Assembly (NCBI RefSeq): GCF_026914265.1
Contig: NC_069127.1
Coordinates: 20,329,045-20,393,044, forward strand
Source: Mya arenaria
Lineage: Eukaryota > Mollusca > Bivalvia > Myida > Myidae
Direction of reading: 5' to 3'
Length of the DNA stretch: 64,000 nt
Part shown: positions 1 through 12,410 of the stretch, one piece after another
How the letters are laid out: every line of letters starts with the position of its first letter
Numbering within the stretch: the first letter of the stretch is position 1
The notes under the pieces: generated by a model
Database searches by the model: none
Told to the model about the DNA's origin: nothing
The model's input: only the letters and a program-made list of their open reading frames with translations
Translations under genes and position numbers: made by a program

Positions 1-279
1 CTCATTGGTATCATTTACCAACAAACAAGTACTATAAAGTTAACGTCTTCATTCTGAAATATAAGATTCAGAGCTGCATCTCCTGGATCTAGATTGCAGG
101 ACCACTGCCATGGGCGAAAAGCCGCAGCAAGCTGAAGCTTATTGGCACATCATATTCTGCAAGCAAGACACAAAATCAATGTTTGACACAGAATAAGACT
201 AATCTTCTTCTACTGTAAAAGTATGAAAAATGCATGTAAACACTCATTTGAGACATACAAAACCTTTTATGTAGGAATT

Positions 280-790
280 ATGCTCCAGTCAATTGTAAAC
301 ACCCCGAAGCCCGGAAAAAAGCGGGGACTTTGACTTTCAGTTCAGCCAACCCAGGGTAAAATCCCCGCCCTACAGGGAAGAAATGATGTTAAAATACCCG
401 CCAAATGCCCCCGCACTGCTATATTTTGCACCAAGACAAAACCTGAATGGTAAAAAACTTTGACTTTCAGTCCAGCCAACCCAGGGTAAAATCCCCGCCC
501 TGCAGGGAAGAAATGATGTTAAAATACCCGCCAAATGCCCCCGCACTGCTATATTTTGCGCCAAGACAAAACCTGAATGGTAAAAAAACTTTGACTTTCA
601 GTCCAGCCAACCCAGGGTAAAATCCCCGCCCTGCAGGGAAGAAATGCTGTTAAAATACCCGCCAAATGCCCCTACACTGCTATATTTTGCGCCAAGACAA
701 AACCTGAATGGTAAAAAGAGCCCTTTTCCCCGGCTATCCCCGGTTTACCACTGGACCTGGTGGGTCCAAGGTTACAATTGACTGGTGCAT
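280..790. mobile_element. MITE-like DNA element with terminal inverted repeats, copy 1
   Basis: The left end reads TGCTCCAGTCAATTGTAAAC and the right end reads GGTTACAATTGACTGGTGCAT in inverted orientation, so about 20 bp of terminal inverted repeat is visible. Flanking TA-rich bases are compatible with a TA or TAA target duplication. The inside is mostly three direct copies of a ~130 bp unit starting near 329, 459 and 590 (each with 'TGACTTTCAG' and 'CCAACCCAGGGTAAAATCCC'). No transposase is encoded, so it is non-autonomous. The copy at 11984-12410 has the same ends and shares interior sequence in opposite orientation. The superfamily is not certain; the TA-type flank hints at Tc1/mariner. 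Confidence 0.7.
329..718. repeat. Three tandem copies of a ~130 bp unit inside the MITE
   Basis: The word TGACTTTCAG recurs at 331, 461 and 592, spacing 130 and 131 bp. The units are almost identical over their full length and differ by a few substitutions. The array lies wholly within the terminal inverted repeats of the 280-790 element, so the expansion happened inside the element. The copy at 11984-12410 has only one such unit. Confidence 0.85.
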
Positions 791-2207
791 TAATGCGATA
801 AATGTGCAGAAAAGTTCATTATTTTCAAAAAATGTTAGATATATAGTCTTTTGGACGATTTGCAATAACTTTTTTAAAAACTCAAAGGTTAATCTTTACT
901 AAATGATTACCCAGAAGCATTTTGAAAGCCTTTAAACCAGACTTTCTTAGAAATCTTTCTTACTTTCAGACAATATCCCTTTCTAAAAAAACCTTGCCAA
1001 GAACGGGTATGGAATTCTATCACTAGACCATGTTTTGATCAGGATTGGTTCTTGTCCTTGAAAATACCTCTGTGGCTTCAGCAACCACGCTGGCTATATT
1101 AAAAAAACCAGTAAATAAGTGTTTTTAATTTATTAAAGCTGCACTCTCACAGATTGAACGTTTTGATCAAATTTTATTAAACAATTGTCCCGAGATTCGC
1201 TACAGAAATAAATCGTTTTGGTGCCAATCTGGTGTACCCTTTAAGGCATTTTGAGTGTATTTATGTTTTTCTTTAATGCATAAAGGGAAAAGGTTCTTAC
1301 CTCAATCCCTCTGCTCCCTTTTTATTGCTTTTGTCATCAGAGATGTAAATTTTTTCAATGTATTAACTTCAAGTAAATGAATATATTCATGGATAATTGA
1401 CAGTATGAATGAATAAAAACTAGCAATATTTCTTTAGGGATACCATTTTGTTGCTGTGATTGTTTAAGTAAATGTTTTTCAAGATAAAAATCATATGCAC
1501 ACTAAATCAAACATAATTCTGCATCATGTGTAGTAAGTTGTGATACTGGTTTGCAATGAATGCAATGTTTGCTTAAAAGAGTAAACAAAATGTGCGAATA
1601 GATGTACAATACAGTCCAAAGACCAATGAAGGTCAGCAGTTTTATTAGAAAATGACATTATCTGAAAGCCGCAACAAAAACGGCATGAAAGGAATTCAAT
1701 TCGGAAAGAAACAGTTCATCAATAAGCTATTGAAATAAACACTGATCATGATGTCATAACAAGCGAATGTTAATATCAAAGAGCAAGAAACATACTGGCA
1801 ATTTATTTCAGGGAAACCTTAACAAAAGTCTGGTTTATTTCCAAACTTGTTGCCTCCAGTAATACATAACATGGCAATACCTGCAATGCTGAAAATCTGT
1901 CCACAGCAGTAATGTAAAAAACAGGTGGCATGGATGCATTCTGAAATACAAAAAAGTCTGTAATTTGTGCTAATCTTACATACCCCATTTACAATTGATT
2001 TACACTGAAATCTAAATCTTGTTCTAAACTATAGTAACACAACTTCTTTATGACCAAACATATTGATATTGAGCACTAGTACACTGTATGTACATGACTT
2101 TTTTATTTTGTATGTCATGTTTCTTTGCCCCAATTTATGGAAATATTTTATAACATGTTCAAGCCCGTAAGTCCGTTACGCTTAAGATTTATCGAGAAGC
2201 TGGGGTC
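791..2207. other. Intergenic stretch, no gene recognised
   Basis: AT-rich sequence with no open frame that looks conserved and no splice-bounded coding block that I can support. No repeat copy recognised elsewhere in the window. Confidence 0.5.
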
Positions 2208-2418
2208 TTATGCACCAGTCATTTGTAACAACGGCTAGCCCCCCCCCCCCCAAGTCTGGGGGTATACAGGGGATAGACGGGAAATGGGCCGTGTGTTTAC
2301 CTTTCAGGTGGCCCGCAGTGCCGGGTGAATGCGGTTATTTTGTCTTCGCTTTAAATATAGCGGGGAATGGTCCTTACCTAGGGTGCAGGGGCATTTAGCG
2401 GGGATTTTACCATCTGTA
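2208..2418. mobile_element. Truncated MITE copy (one end only)
   Basis: Starts with TGCACCAGTCATTTGTAAC, matching the left terminus of the 11984-12410 element. It then runs parallel to that copy ('GGGAAATGGGCCGTGTG', 'GTGCCGGGTGAATGCGG', 'CCTTACCTAGG'). The match fades near 2418 and no opposite terminal repeat follows, so this is a partial copy. A poly-C run lies at about 2229-2241. Confidence 0.65.
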
Positions 2419-2639
2419 CGTCTCCACATGTCAAATGTCGCAGGTGTTTACACTGTAACAGTATTTACTGTCAACAACACAAACTTCTTTAGGCAACTCA
2501 TTTAGACTTTTTTACTAATTAGCAAGCAGAAATGTTGACACAATGGCAATTTTATAACAAACTTGACCATGAGATTGAATGTGAGCAAGCCATTACAGTT
2601 TGACTTACCATTTGGGTGAAAAATTACTAAACGGCGATG

Positions 2640-2900
2640 TAAATTGAAAAAATGGAGCTGCACCTAATTTTTTAAGGTGCAGGTCTAAGAAAAGGCATGG
2701 CGGTCTAAATATAGAGGTGCAGTTGTGTATTAAAGATGTGCACCTACATCTTAAATATAGAGATGCAGTTGTATTTATGTAAGAGGTGCACCTCCATTTT
2801 AAAGTTTTAAAATATATATAGAACAGAACGTATGAATAAAGAATTGTACAGCTTAATAGCATACAGGTGCACCTGTAAAGTAAGTGTATTTTAGTAACAT
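2640..2900. repeat. Region of scattered AGGTGCACCT-type motifs
   Basis: The self-complementary word GGTGCACCT and close variants (GGTGCAG, TGCACCT) recur about eight times with irregular spacing, separated by phrases like 'TAAATATAGAGATGCAGTTG'. It looks like a decayed local duplication. I cannot assign it to a family. Confidence 0.35.
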
Positions 2901-3200
2901 TGATGATTCTCTCACAAAGCCATGTTGTTTCATGGAAAGGGTACAGCAACTCTCAATCAGTCATGAGGGTTGGCAGGATGGTTCGCCTTCTCCACACTCT
3001 AGGCTGACTATTTAGTTACACTATTTCATACGATCTGTGGCCCACAGCAAAACCATCAACCCGCACTTGTCGATTTGTCTTTCAATCAATGTGTTGCTTG
3101 ACACAAGGGGTCACTCGGCACTATTTATTTACAATCTTTCACACAATCTGCGAATCAAAGCAAAACCATTCATCTTTACAATCACAATAGCTCACAAAGC

Positions 3201-3320
3201 CATGGTGTTGGACCGCAATCGTCGCTTTATCTTTTCAGTCATAATCTTGCGCTCCGCCATGGTTTTTTTGGCAGGAGGGGAAACCACTCCCGCAACCTCC
3301 CCTTCCAACTTCTTAATTTA
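3201..3320. repeat. Local direct duplication, copy A
   Basis: A block from CATGGTGTTGGACCGCAA to TTCTTAATTTA recurs at 3561-3671, with the shared core 'CTTTTCAGTCATAATCTTGC' then 'GCTCCGCCATGG'. A weaker third match lies near 3840-3886. The region 3037-3200 has smaller tandem similarity of its own. No coding function is evident. Confidence 0.7.
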
Positions 3321-3560
3321 ATAACATCTGTCACAAAACAATGGTGTTGCATTTCAGTTACCTGTTATTTGAACTGCAGTTGTGGCCAGTCGAGCTATCT
3401 GATTGGGAAGATTTGGTCCCTTGGGTGATCTCTTGGTCTGAGAATTATAAAAAATGTGCTTGTGTACTCTATGATACATATAATAAACAAATAATCCACT
3501 TTTGGTCGTATATTTTTACATATTAAATATTTTAATATTACATACAATCTTTATCATTCA

Positions 3561-3671
3561 CATGGTGTCGGACCGCAACCGTCCATTGATCTTTTCAGTC
3601 ATAATCTTGCGCTCCGCCATGGTTTCACCTGGCAGGAGGGGATACCCCTCCCCGCCCAACTTCTTAATTTA
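3561..3671. repeat. Local direct duplication, copy B
   Basis: Second copy of the 3201-3320 block, same orientation, about 360 bp away, with scattered substitutions and small gaps. Confidence 0.7.
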
Positions 3672-4614
3672 CACAAAAGTCGTGTTGAATGACACAAGAT
3701 TTCACCGATCACACAATTCCTGTATATCTTTTTAGTTTCAATCTCTCAACCAGCGTGTTGGTAATTGAAAGGTGTTCCCATCATTTGATCTCAGTCAAAA
3801 CTCCTCACATATCCATTGTTGAGGCTCACAGACGGTATACCCCATCCATCTTTTCAGTGACAATATCTCGCTCAGCCATAGCGATATCTGAACTGGTCAA
3901 CCGCATGTCATAAGTTTATGAAATTGATACCTTCATTGTATGATTAACTGAAAATACAAAATAATCATACTGTACCTGGCTGACGTGACAAGCTCTGCTA
4001 TGTGTACCGGTATAATCCATGGTCGTAATTAAATCGGTAATCCAACAGGAATTAATTCTTCGCAATTTCTATCCGATCAACAACTGTCAATTATCTAAAT
4101 AGTATCGATATTGTAAAGCCTAAAATGACAACTACTAACTGTCAAGTGTGACCTTCGTATAGAATGGTAAACAATGCGTATGAATATTTTTGATAAACAA
4201 GTGAAAACAAAGTATATATCTCAGACAATCTATAGAAATATGTTTTATTTGTCTTTGTGACTTTACCAAAAGTATTCATAGTAATTGTTTATAAGCATAT
4301 TTTGAATTATGTTAATAACTAGTGGGGCGCTATTTCGAATCTAATTGTTTAAAATTTCACGAGGAGTTGATGTCTAGGCAAACATCTCTGACATATGACA
4401 AAGTTTTAGGCTTATCTGCGTTATAAGTACATGTTTTATAAAGCGACATGGACATTCGAAAATCGGACCTAAATAAACCATTTAAGATAATAACACGATA
4501 GGAGCACATGACGAGATATGAAGTGCATGTTTGTGAATATTAGTTATTTAGTATCATTTTAAATGTGACATGAGTTATGTACAGACTTATGCTTATATAT
4601 AGGTAAACACAGAA
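3672..4614. other. Intergenic / upstream of the P450 gene
   Basis: AT-rich and without a convincing gene. It should hold the promoter of the downstream P450, but no motif decides it. A TATATAT run at about 4594-4600 is only ~15 bp before the ATG, too close to act as a normal TATA box for that start. Confidence 0.4.
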
Positions 4615-7600
4615 ATGGATTTAACTTTTAATTCTACATTAATAACATCGTTAATTGGCATTTTAGTATTAGTTGGTTATGGAGCCATTTCGTTCTACCT
4701 CTATATTCGAAGGGTAGAGAAAGTATTTGAAGGGTTCAGAACACCCCCGTACCACTGGCTCCTCGGATCTTTGGCGAAGGTTAGGCTTCAAAATACATTT
4801 AAAGTGTTTAAGGTTGTATTTGTGTACTATATTTTGCTTAATCGTATTTAACTACTTTAACGTATATCGCTACCCACACCCTTAAATCGTTCAATGTTAC
4901 TTTTTATCTCAATATAGGAAAAGAAAGGCAATAACCTACACCATAAACACCATTTCGGACAAGTAATTTTTTAAATTTTGCGAGTACACACAAACCCTCT
5001 GCCAACACTTTAAACTAAATACATTTCGGTTTTGAAGGAGGGGGCGCAAGTCTCAAGGTAACGTCGAATCCTTGAGCCGCCTTTGGTATATTGACTCTTT
5101 CCTTTCAAGCCAATGTTTGAGAAGACAGCATATGTATATGTTATAGGTGTTATTTTATTTAAAAACTGAATTTTTATGCCATTGTAAGGCGAAGCTGAGA
5201 GCAAAAGCTGTGAATAGAGAGCGGGTCGAGGTGTATGAAACCATGTCACTGTGTACCTTCGAAATTATTCTGAAATGCGCATTTTCATGCGATAGGGACA
5301 TCCAGAAATCGGGGTAAAAGAAAATTGGTCAAAGTTATTATAAATCTATAATTTACTCGTGATTTCCTTGGCACTGCTTATAGAATTGCATTTCCGTAAT
5401 CGATAAAAATAACAGGGACAAGCCCGGTATGGACTTTTTGTAAATGAATGAATATCTTTGAACTTTGTATTTGTCACGTGTTGTTTGAATTCCATATTTA
5501 GTATATTTAAGCATCGGGATAGTTTTGTTTGTTTGTCAAAGTGATAAAAAATAAATTTGTCAGCACGTTTTTTTCACGCATTGCTGTTTTTTGCTTTATA
5601 GAGATCCATATGCGGAAACAGTCGAGCGAATGACGGCTTCTATTTTCTACAGAATCATGTACGAACATATGTAATAAATATGTCGTTTATGTTTCTTTTT
5701 CTTCGCTGCGTTGTTATTTAGTAGGTCTTAATAGTCGAATACTTTGCAATTTATATATCAACTTTGTTCTTTTTTATATTAAACATTAGAATACATTAGC
5801 ATAATAATATATGTCAAGCTAAACTGAATAGATATATGGATAAGTGTCTGCTGTTTGGAGCATGAACATTTCTAAAATCCGTGATACATACAAAATGCAA
5901 TTACCACTATTTCTTTTGTTTTTATACTGCATGTAAAAACATATTTAAAATAAAAAGTTTCAAAACACAAGTGTGTGTATAACAGCATGCCCTTGAACAA
6001 CCTGCAATAGAGAGTAAACCTCGTTTGCATTGACTCACACACAATTTGTACTTTTTCAGTCATCCGTACTTGCTTTTCGACTTCTTGTACCGCATCAGCC
6101 CAGCTGGCAGACAATTTAAAAAGGACTGCGACTTTGTCCACAGCTACGCCGAGGAAATCATTAACAACCGACGGAAGGCTCTGGTACTCTTATATGCTTG
6201 ATGCAGCTTAAGAATTCGTAATTAATAATGCTTTGACAACTATATCGACGAAACCATCAGTAGGAAAACAATCAATTTTTTTAAAAATTGCCTAGCTCTT
6301 TGTATAGATAGAAATTAACGTCCATATTGTATAACACGCAAAGAGTTATAACGTCATGGTTTATTTTAATTTGGCGCTCCGATTGGAAAAGGAAGACGTC
6401 ATCAGCTTTCCTTTGTTACAAACGTATGTCGTCGTTTATATTTCTTTAAGAACAAACACTCAATCACAGTAGATGCTGCTAATTTTTAATCGTAATCAAA
6501 TTTGCTTGCGTGGCGTGCCCTTCTACGTTTATACAGCAAAAAACGCGATCAATCCTTAAATAAACATTGTAAAGCATTGACAAAAATGTCAACCTTGCCT
6601 TTTTTCGTCAACATTCTAAGAGTAAAAACATATAGCTGTTTGAAGTCCTACTGTTTATTTTAGGATGATGGCGAGAAGGTGGGTGGCAAGCGGTATGTAG
6701 ATTTCCTGGACGTTCTACTTACGGCCCGGGACGAGGAGGGCGTAGGACTCTCTCGTCTTGAGATTAGAAACGAAGTCGACTCATTCCTGTCTGCGGGTAA
6801 CTTTCCGGTCTACATAATGCTATGTAAAGACGTGAAGTACATAAAGGATTTCTTTTCATATACAATGCATAGTACATTCAGTATCTCTAAAGCAAAACCA
6901 GTATATTTTCATAAGTTAATATACATTTATTTTGCTCGAGCCAAAGTAAATCGTTACAAAGTATCTAAATGATGTGAGTTAATATTTCATTTCCCGACCC
7001 AGGCCACGAGACGACAGCGTCGACGGCCTTGTGGGTCCTGTATTCGTTGGCGAAGAACCCAGATTATCAGCTTAAATGTCAACAGGAAGTGGATCAAGTG
7101 CTCGAGGGGAGGGACTCCGACGTAATAAAATGGTTAACATAACAATTATAATATATGTTTGTAATTAATGTTTAATGCATTCATATAAGCATGCGCAGCA
7201 CTGTATGTTAGTTTTCAAAGTAGATTATTTTTTCCAATTATAGCTAGGTTCCATTGTCAAATTGATTTCGGGCGTTTAAAGTGCTTTTGAGTTGTTTTGC
7301 CTCCCCATATCTGATTGTTAGGTTATCCCATCTTCGTGTGATTTATAAGGTTAAAATGTTACATGAAAACCTGTGATCAGATAGTGAGAAACTCCTTATA
7401 ACCTATCGTACCAAAGGAGCCATGCTCAACTTACAGTCCGGTAAACCAGAACGATTAACAGTTATTGCTGTGTTTCGGTACATAGCCCGCCTGTATACCT
7501 CCATTAATCTGATTATCTTCTGAACCAACGTTCTAGCACGATGAAGAGTATAACCTAGGTATTTATATATATCTTTACATCTGCGTTACAACGTCCTCGT

Positions 7601-9833
7601 TCTCCCGTTGGACTACACTCTTGTGATCAACGCCAAACGGCATTCAAATTTGTAAATACCAGTTTTGAGCTTAAATGTTAATGTGACGCTAAAGTGATCA
7701 ATTTACATTGATAACCTTACATTGTGTTTGAAGTAAGATATCTATGTGTTATTAGAATAATAATGTTTAACAAAAAAGCTTGGAATGTCAATCATTAAGC
7801 ACATTAATCACCAGAAGTTTTAGTAAAAGTTTGAAGAAAAATAGAATACCAGAAACTCAAAAATCAGAACATATACTTAACATTCATAATTCCATCAAAA
7901 CTAGGCCATGCTTTAAGATTGATACCCCCATTTCATCTGAGTTATTGACGTACATAATGCGAACATTTTTGATTTGAGTCTAAACCATTGGTAATTGTGC
8001 ATTAAAGTGATGAATGAAAAAAGTAAACACTATTTTTCTTTAATCTTTATTTTGCAGATTTAAACACATCTAAAGCCCTTTCCTAGCTTTGTTTCTCTAA
8101 TTTTATGTGAAAATTATAAATGCACTTTCTTTTATCATAAAATATCATAAAAAGATTAAATCGCTAAAATTAAGGAATCCAAAAAAAGGCAGAAATCAGT
8201 TTGTTTTTACGCATTTTCAATAACTCTTTTGACGACCAGAAGTTAATAGACCCATGGGTTACCCATAAGCCCATCATTTTTCTATACAAGTTATTGTATG
8301 GTCAAAAGAGAATATTGGTTGAAGCAAGCAAAGCGAGCGAGAAAATAAATAGCTTTGATGTTGACATAAAGTTTGAGCTTTGTAAACCTGTTTTTATTAT
8401 TTCAATACATGTATCATTGAAAATCGACCATGAAAAGTGAAACAAGCAACATTTTGTTTAGGCCTTATTGTAATATGATTTTCTATGAAGGTCTGACCTG
8501 CCCAAGTTTGAGTTCCTGACTCAATGTATCAAGGAGGCCATGCGGCTCCACGGACCGATCCCTATAGCATCTCGTGATGTTGAAGCGGGCTTTGAGCTTG
8601 GAGGCCGAAAACTTCCAGAAGGAACCGTAGTACAGCTCAACATGGTGGCGCTCCACCACAAAGAGAGTGTTTGGGGCCTTGACCACATGGAGTTCAAACC
8701 AGAACGATTCTCTCCGGAGAACGTCAGCAAGATGTCTCCATTTCAATTCGTCCCTTTCTCGGCGGGCCAGAGGTATGAACACTTTCCAATGTCAAATCAT
8801 TTCTGTTTTATTTTATGTATTGAATTAAGTTAATTCTCTAATACGATCCGTTAACCATGATGTTAGATTTTGATGCCTAGTGACCCTTTGGTTTCAATTG
8901 ATAGCGTATTGCTTGCTGAATACATATAACCCATGAAAATGTCCGATAAAACAGATAAGATAACATGCTATAGTTGTTTTACTTTTTTCTTTATTTTAAC
9001 TGAAGTCGTCTTGAAATGTCATATTTTGCAATCATTCAAGAACAAAAAAACTATATCTAAACTTAAACCCTTTCAAATGATACCGATACCATAAAGCAAA
9101 ATTACTAGATATACTGATTCCCCTTTTCAGAAACTGCATCGGCCAGCATTTTGCAATGAATGAAGAAAAGGTTCTTTTAGCAAAAATGTTACGAAAGTAA
9201 GCTTTAAAATTGCTTTATTTTCTAGAAGTAAAATTTGTTTACATGTATAATAATGAATAATATGTGTATATAATAAATGATAGTTAATAGATTTACTTAA
9301 ATAAACACACACTCTTAATACAATGATTTTTATTGTTAGTTAAATAAATTGTGTTAAAGAATCTCTGAATGTATTGCTTTTATTGTTTGTTAAAGTGATA
9401 TTCGTTTTTAAAATCAATATAACAAACATAACTTTTGACTAATAAACCTTTAACTACTTGCTTATAAATGCTTTAAATGAAAATAAGAACTACCGATAAC
9501 AAGATTGTAAGCATGTATTCAACAGCTAAACACTCACAAAACTCAAATGACTGGTTGGTCCTAAAAGATGAACAGCGATCAACTATCGTATAAGAATGTA
9601 GAAATACCGTGTTTTCTGCGTCTTTCTTTCAAATTAAACACTGAATCGTTTTCTGTTTTAAATTAAATCTTTCGTATACTATCTAATTTTCTTATCAAAT
9701 TATACTATCCAGTTTTACGTTCCGCCTGGACCCAACTCACGTTGTGAAACAGACATACTCTGGGGTGATGAGGACAGTTGATGGGATGTATGTGTATGTG
9801 GAGGAGCGGAATGTGCGGACCGCAGAGGAGTAA
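4615..9833 (+). pseudogene. CYP4-family cytochrome P450, internal exons missing
   Basis: Haem monooxygenase of the CYP4 clan, expected to sit in the ER membrane and hydroxylate fatty acids or xenobiotics. Exons read from splice sites and family match: 4615-4779 (membrane anchor, then PPYHWLLGSL), 5602-5670 (DPYAETVERM), 6060-6183 (FDFLYRISPAGRQF), 6664-6796 (DFLDVLL), 7003-7132 (I-helix AGHETT formed across the junction), 8491-8772 (K-helix ExxR as EAMR, PERF), 9131-9196 (haem loop completing FSAGQRNCIG, Cys ligand present) and 9713-9833 (C-terminus, stop TAA). From exon 5602 on, every junction keeps frame. Between 4780 and 5601 I find no exon for the ~125-145 residues that should carry the helix-C WxxxR region. 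Exon 1 ends in phase 0 while the next exon needs an incoming partial codon, so they do not join in frame. It is either a gene broken by deletion or an assembly collapse; the remaining exons show no stops. A candidate polyadenylation signal AATAAA lies at 10145. Confidence 0.8.
9391..9655 (+). repeat. ~280 bp dispersed repeat, copy 1 (in P450 last intron)
   Basis: Begins TTAAAGTGATATTCG and shares with three other places (10284, 26012, 43268) an ordered series of words: 'AACAAACATAA', 'AAACCTTTAACTAC', 'GATAACAAG', 'GCGATC..CTATCGT', 'GTGTTTTCTGC', 'TTTCTTTCAAATTAAAC'. No coding capacity and no obvious terminal inverted repeat. It may be a SINE-like or MITE-like family of this genome. Confidence 0.6.
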
Positions 9834-10283
9834 ATTGGTGAACCGAGGAAGAGCAAACCTGGTGAACCGGGGATGAGGAAACAGAATGGAAGATAATATA
9901 TTTTCTATCCACAGTTATTGTTAAATTGTACAATGCGTAATGAATAATTCAGAAATTCGTGTTAATTGGCATTTTTTTGTAAACAATCATGTTTGCTCAT
10001 GTTAAATAAGAACAGTATCATTTAAAACTCATTCATTTTATTGCATCACTCTATGATTTGTTTATATTAAGTTTATACTTTACACTGTAATATATACCAG
10101 AAAAGCAATTATAAAAATCCTTAAATGTATAAGAAACTGAAGACAATAAAGAATAACACCCATTTATGAATATCTCCAAAACAAATCAGAGGTCACCTAT
10201 ATATAAAACAATAATCATTCGTATAATTAGTATCAAATGTGTCTAGTTTTTGTGTGTCTGTTCATTATCTTTAAATGAGCATC

Positions 10284-10581
10284 TTTAAAGTGAAACTCTT
10301 ATTTGAAATCAATACATATAATTGTATATATAACACACATCAAATTGAATGAAAAAACAATAACTACTTACTAAATAATGCATTTACTGAAATATCGTTT
10401 ACTGATAACAAGCTTGTCACCATGTTTATAATAGCAGAATGCATGACAAATATTAAATGATCAATTGGTGATTGCTAAAAGATTTACTGTGGTCTACTAT
10501 AGTATCACAAGGCAGAAATACCATGTTTTAAGTTCATTCTTATTAGGAAATTAAACTCAAGATCCTTCATTAGAAACATTG
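10284..10581 (+). repeat. ~280 bp dispersed repeat, copy 2
   Basis: Same order of sequence words as the copies at 9391, 26012 and 43268 ('TTAAAGTGAAACTCTTATT', 'AATCAATACATA', 'AATAATGCATTTA', 'GATAACAAGCTTGT', 'AGATTTACTG', 'AAATTAAACTC', 'ATCCTTCATTAGAAAC'). More diverged than the 26012 copy. Confidence 0.6.
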
Positions 10582-11351
10582 TTGTTGTTGAAATCATTTA
10601 AATATTTTCTATGATGTCTAATTAACAATTCAAAAGACAATTTATGATAGTTTACCGTTCAGTTTTGAAGAAAATATACATAATGTCATGTAACTATACA
10701 TTTTTATAACTAATAAAATGCTTAAAAATCAACCTTTTTCTTGTAAAAAGCTCAATTGGACTTATTCATAAAATGTAATCATTCAAATAAATGAATTTTA
10801 CTTATGATACTAACTCAGAATTCAGATTTAAAAACAATGAATGTACTTTTAAATTAAAATATGTAAAGAAACAAGAACACTAAGTAGGCGGTAATGCCCC
10901 TCCAAAAATGTCAGAGTGAAAGTTCTCAACTAATGTCTTTTGAATATTATAACATGTAAACAGTCTCTGTTGGTAATCGATGTCTATTTGTTTTATTTAG
11001 TCAATGGTATTCTAACATTTAGAACTTTTCACAATAATTCTTCACTCTTCAACATTTGAAGTTTGGTTTGTTCCCATGCGTTTGTACTTGTAGTGTCTGT
11101 ACAGATGAAAATTACTCAATGCTGAGTCAATGCTGATTTAACAGGTCTTTACCCATCTAGAATGTTTAGTGCTGTAAAAGAAAAAAAAAGTTCTTTCTAA
11201 CTAATTTGTATAGGTAATAATACTGCCATACATATACAAAATAAAATATAAACAGTTTAATATTTCTCAACATTATTTAAAAACAACAACAATAAGTTGA
11301 TACATACATGTATATAATATAAAGAAAATTACTAAATTTATCAATAAAATT

Positions 11352-11390
11352 CATCATCACCACCACCATCACCACCACCACAACCACTGG
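11352..11390. repeat. (CAC/CAT)n simple repeat
   Basis: Imperfect trinucleotide run of CAC, CAT and CAA. No gene context; not within a supported exon. Confidence 0.7.
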
Positions 11391-11983
11391 ATTATTGAAA
11401 ACAGTGAGTTTATAAAACAACAAACACCAACTCAAATATGTTTTATATGAAATACTCACATCATCTCTATCAAATGTGGATAGACATGGATGTCAAATCT
11501 GTCTCAATGATCCAACAAAGTATTTAATGCAGGCTGGAATTCTTCATATAATAGTAATATTCAGTCCTTTTCCTGCCTGAAAGAAATTAGACTTCTGATT
11601 ATCAACCAACAGAAACTACAACCGTAAAATACAAATGCACATGTATTAATTATACATTCTGCACTAATATCCGTTCAGAGTAAGGGTTGGCACAAATGTG
11701 TAGATGTTGTGCATATGGTTGATAATGATTCACAACAGTATGGCGTTCAACGAGACCTACACCAAGCAAATGAATGTCGTTTGTGTCCAAGCTGTTGTGG
11801 CTTCCAGCCCGAAACCATGTACATCTTTTAATACAGGTTTATTTTGAAAATATGCAGTTTGTAAGCAAATAATGGGTATTTTTAAGTCTAATATTTTTCT
11901 AAGATAAAACAAAGATTACATACTCATATCATATACATAAATGATGTACATAAGTACATTTAAAAATATGTAACATGTACATA

Positions 11984-12410
11984 ATGCACCAGTCAATTGT
12001 AACCATCGCGCTCCAGGTCTGGGGATATGCCGGGGAAATGGGCTGTGTTTTTAACTTTCAGGTGGCCTCACAGTGCCGGGTGAATACGGTGGTTTTGTCT
12101 TTGAGCCAGATATAGCTGGGAATATGCCTTACCTAGGCTCCCTGGGGTACTAGTCTAAAATAATAGACGTGTTATACGGGATTCTTCCAATCCCTAACGT
12201 CGTGAAGGATTTGCCATATCAAAAATCTAAAAAAAATCCGTTAACGTACAATTATTTGGACTACCTGGGGTACGGGGCATATGGCGAGGATTTGACCATC
12301 AGTTCGTCCCCGCAGGACGAGGATTTTACCCGGGGTTGGCTGGACAGAAAGTCAAAGTCCCAGCTATTCCTCGGACCTGGTGGGGCTTTGGTTACAATTG
12401 ACTGGTGCAT
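11984..12410. mobile_element. MITE-like DNA element, copy 2 (both ends present)
   Basis: Left end ATGCACCAGTCAATTGTAAC and right end GTTACAATTGACTGGTGCAT are inverted copies of each other, followed by TA-rich flanks (ATA... and ...TATA) consistent with a TA target duplication. The right half carries one unit of the same sequence that is tandemly tripled in the 280-790 copy, in reverse orientation. The left half matches the partial copy at 2208-2418. No transposase ORF. Confidence 0.75.

Larger units (their letters stand above)
9834..11983. other. Intergenic downstream of P450, no gene recognised
   Basis: Holds a candidate polyadenylation signal (10145-10150, AATAAA) about 310 bp after the P450 stop, a second dispersed-repeat copy (10284-10581), and a (CAC/CAT)n simple repeat near 11352-11390. 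A minus-strand open stretch at 11642-11820 has no start, no stop-bounded exon signals and no family I recognise. Confidence 0.5.

Noticed and set aside
4594-4600. TATA box for the P450 gene
   Set aside because: Only ~15 bp before the start codon, so transcription from it would begin at or after the ATG.
8483-8782. Minus-strand frames opposite the P450 K-helix exon
   Set aside because: The plus strand encodes EAMR, PERF and FSAGQR in frame; the antisense frames are shadows.
11642-11820. Minus-strand open stretch of ~55 codons
   Set aside because: No start, no clear splice acceptor and no family recognised; too short to support.
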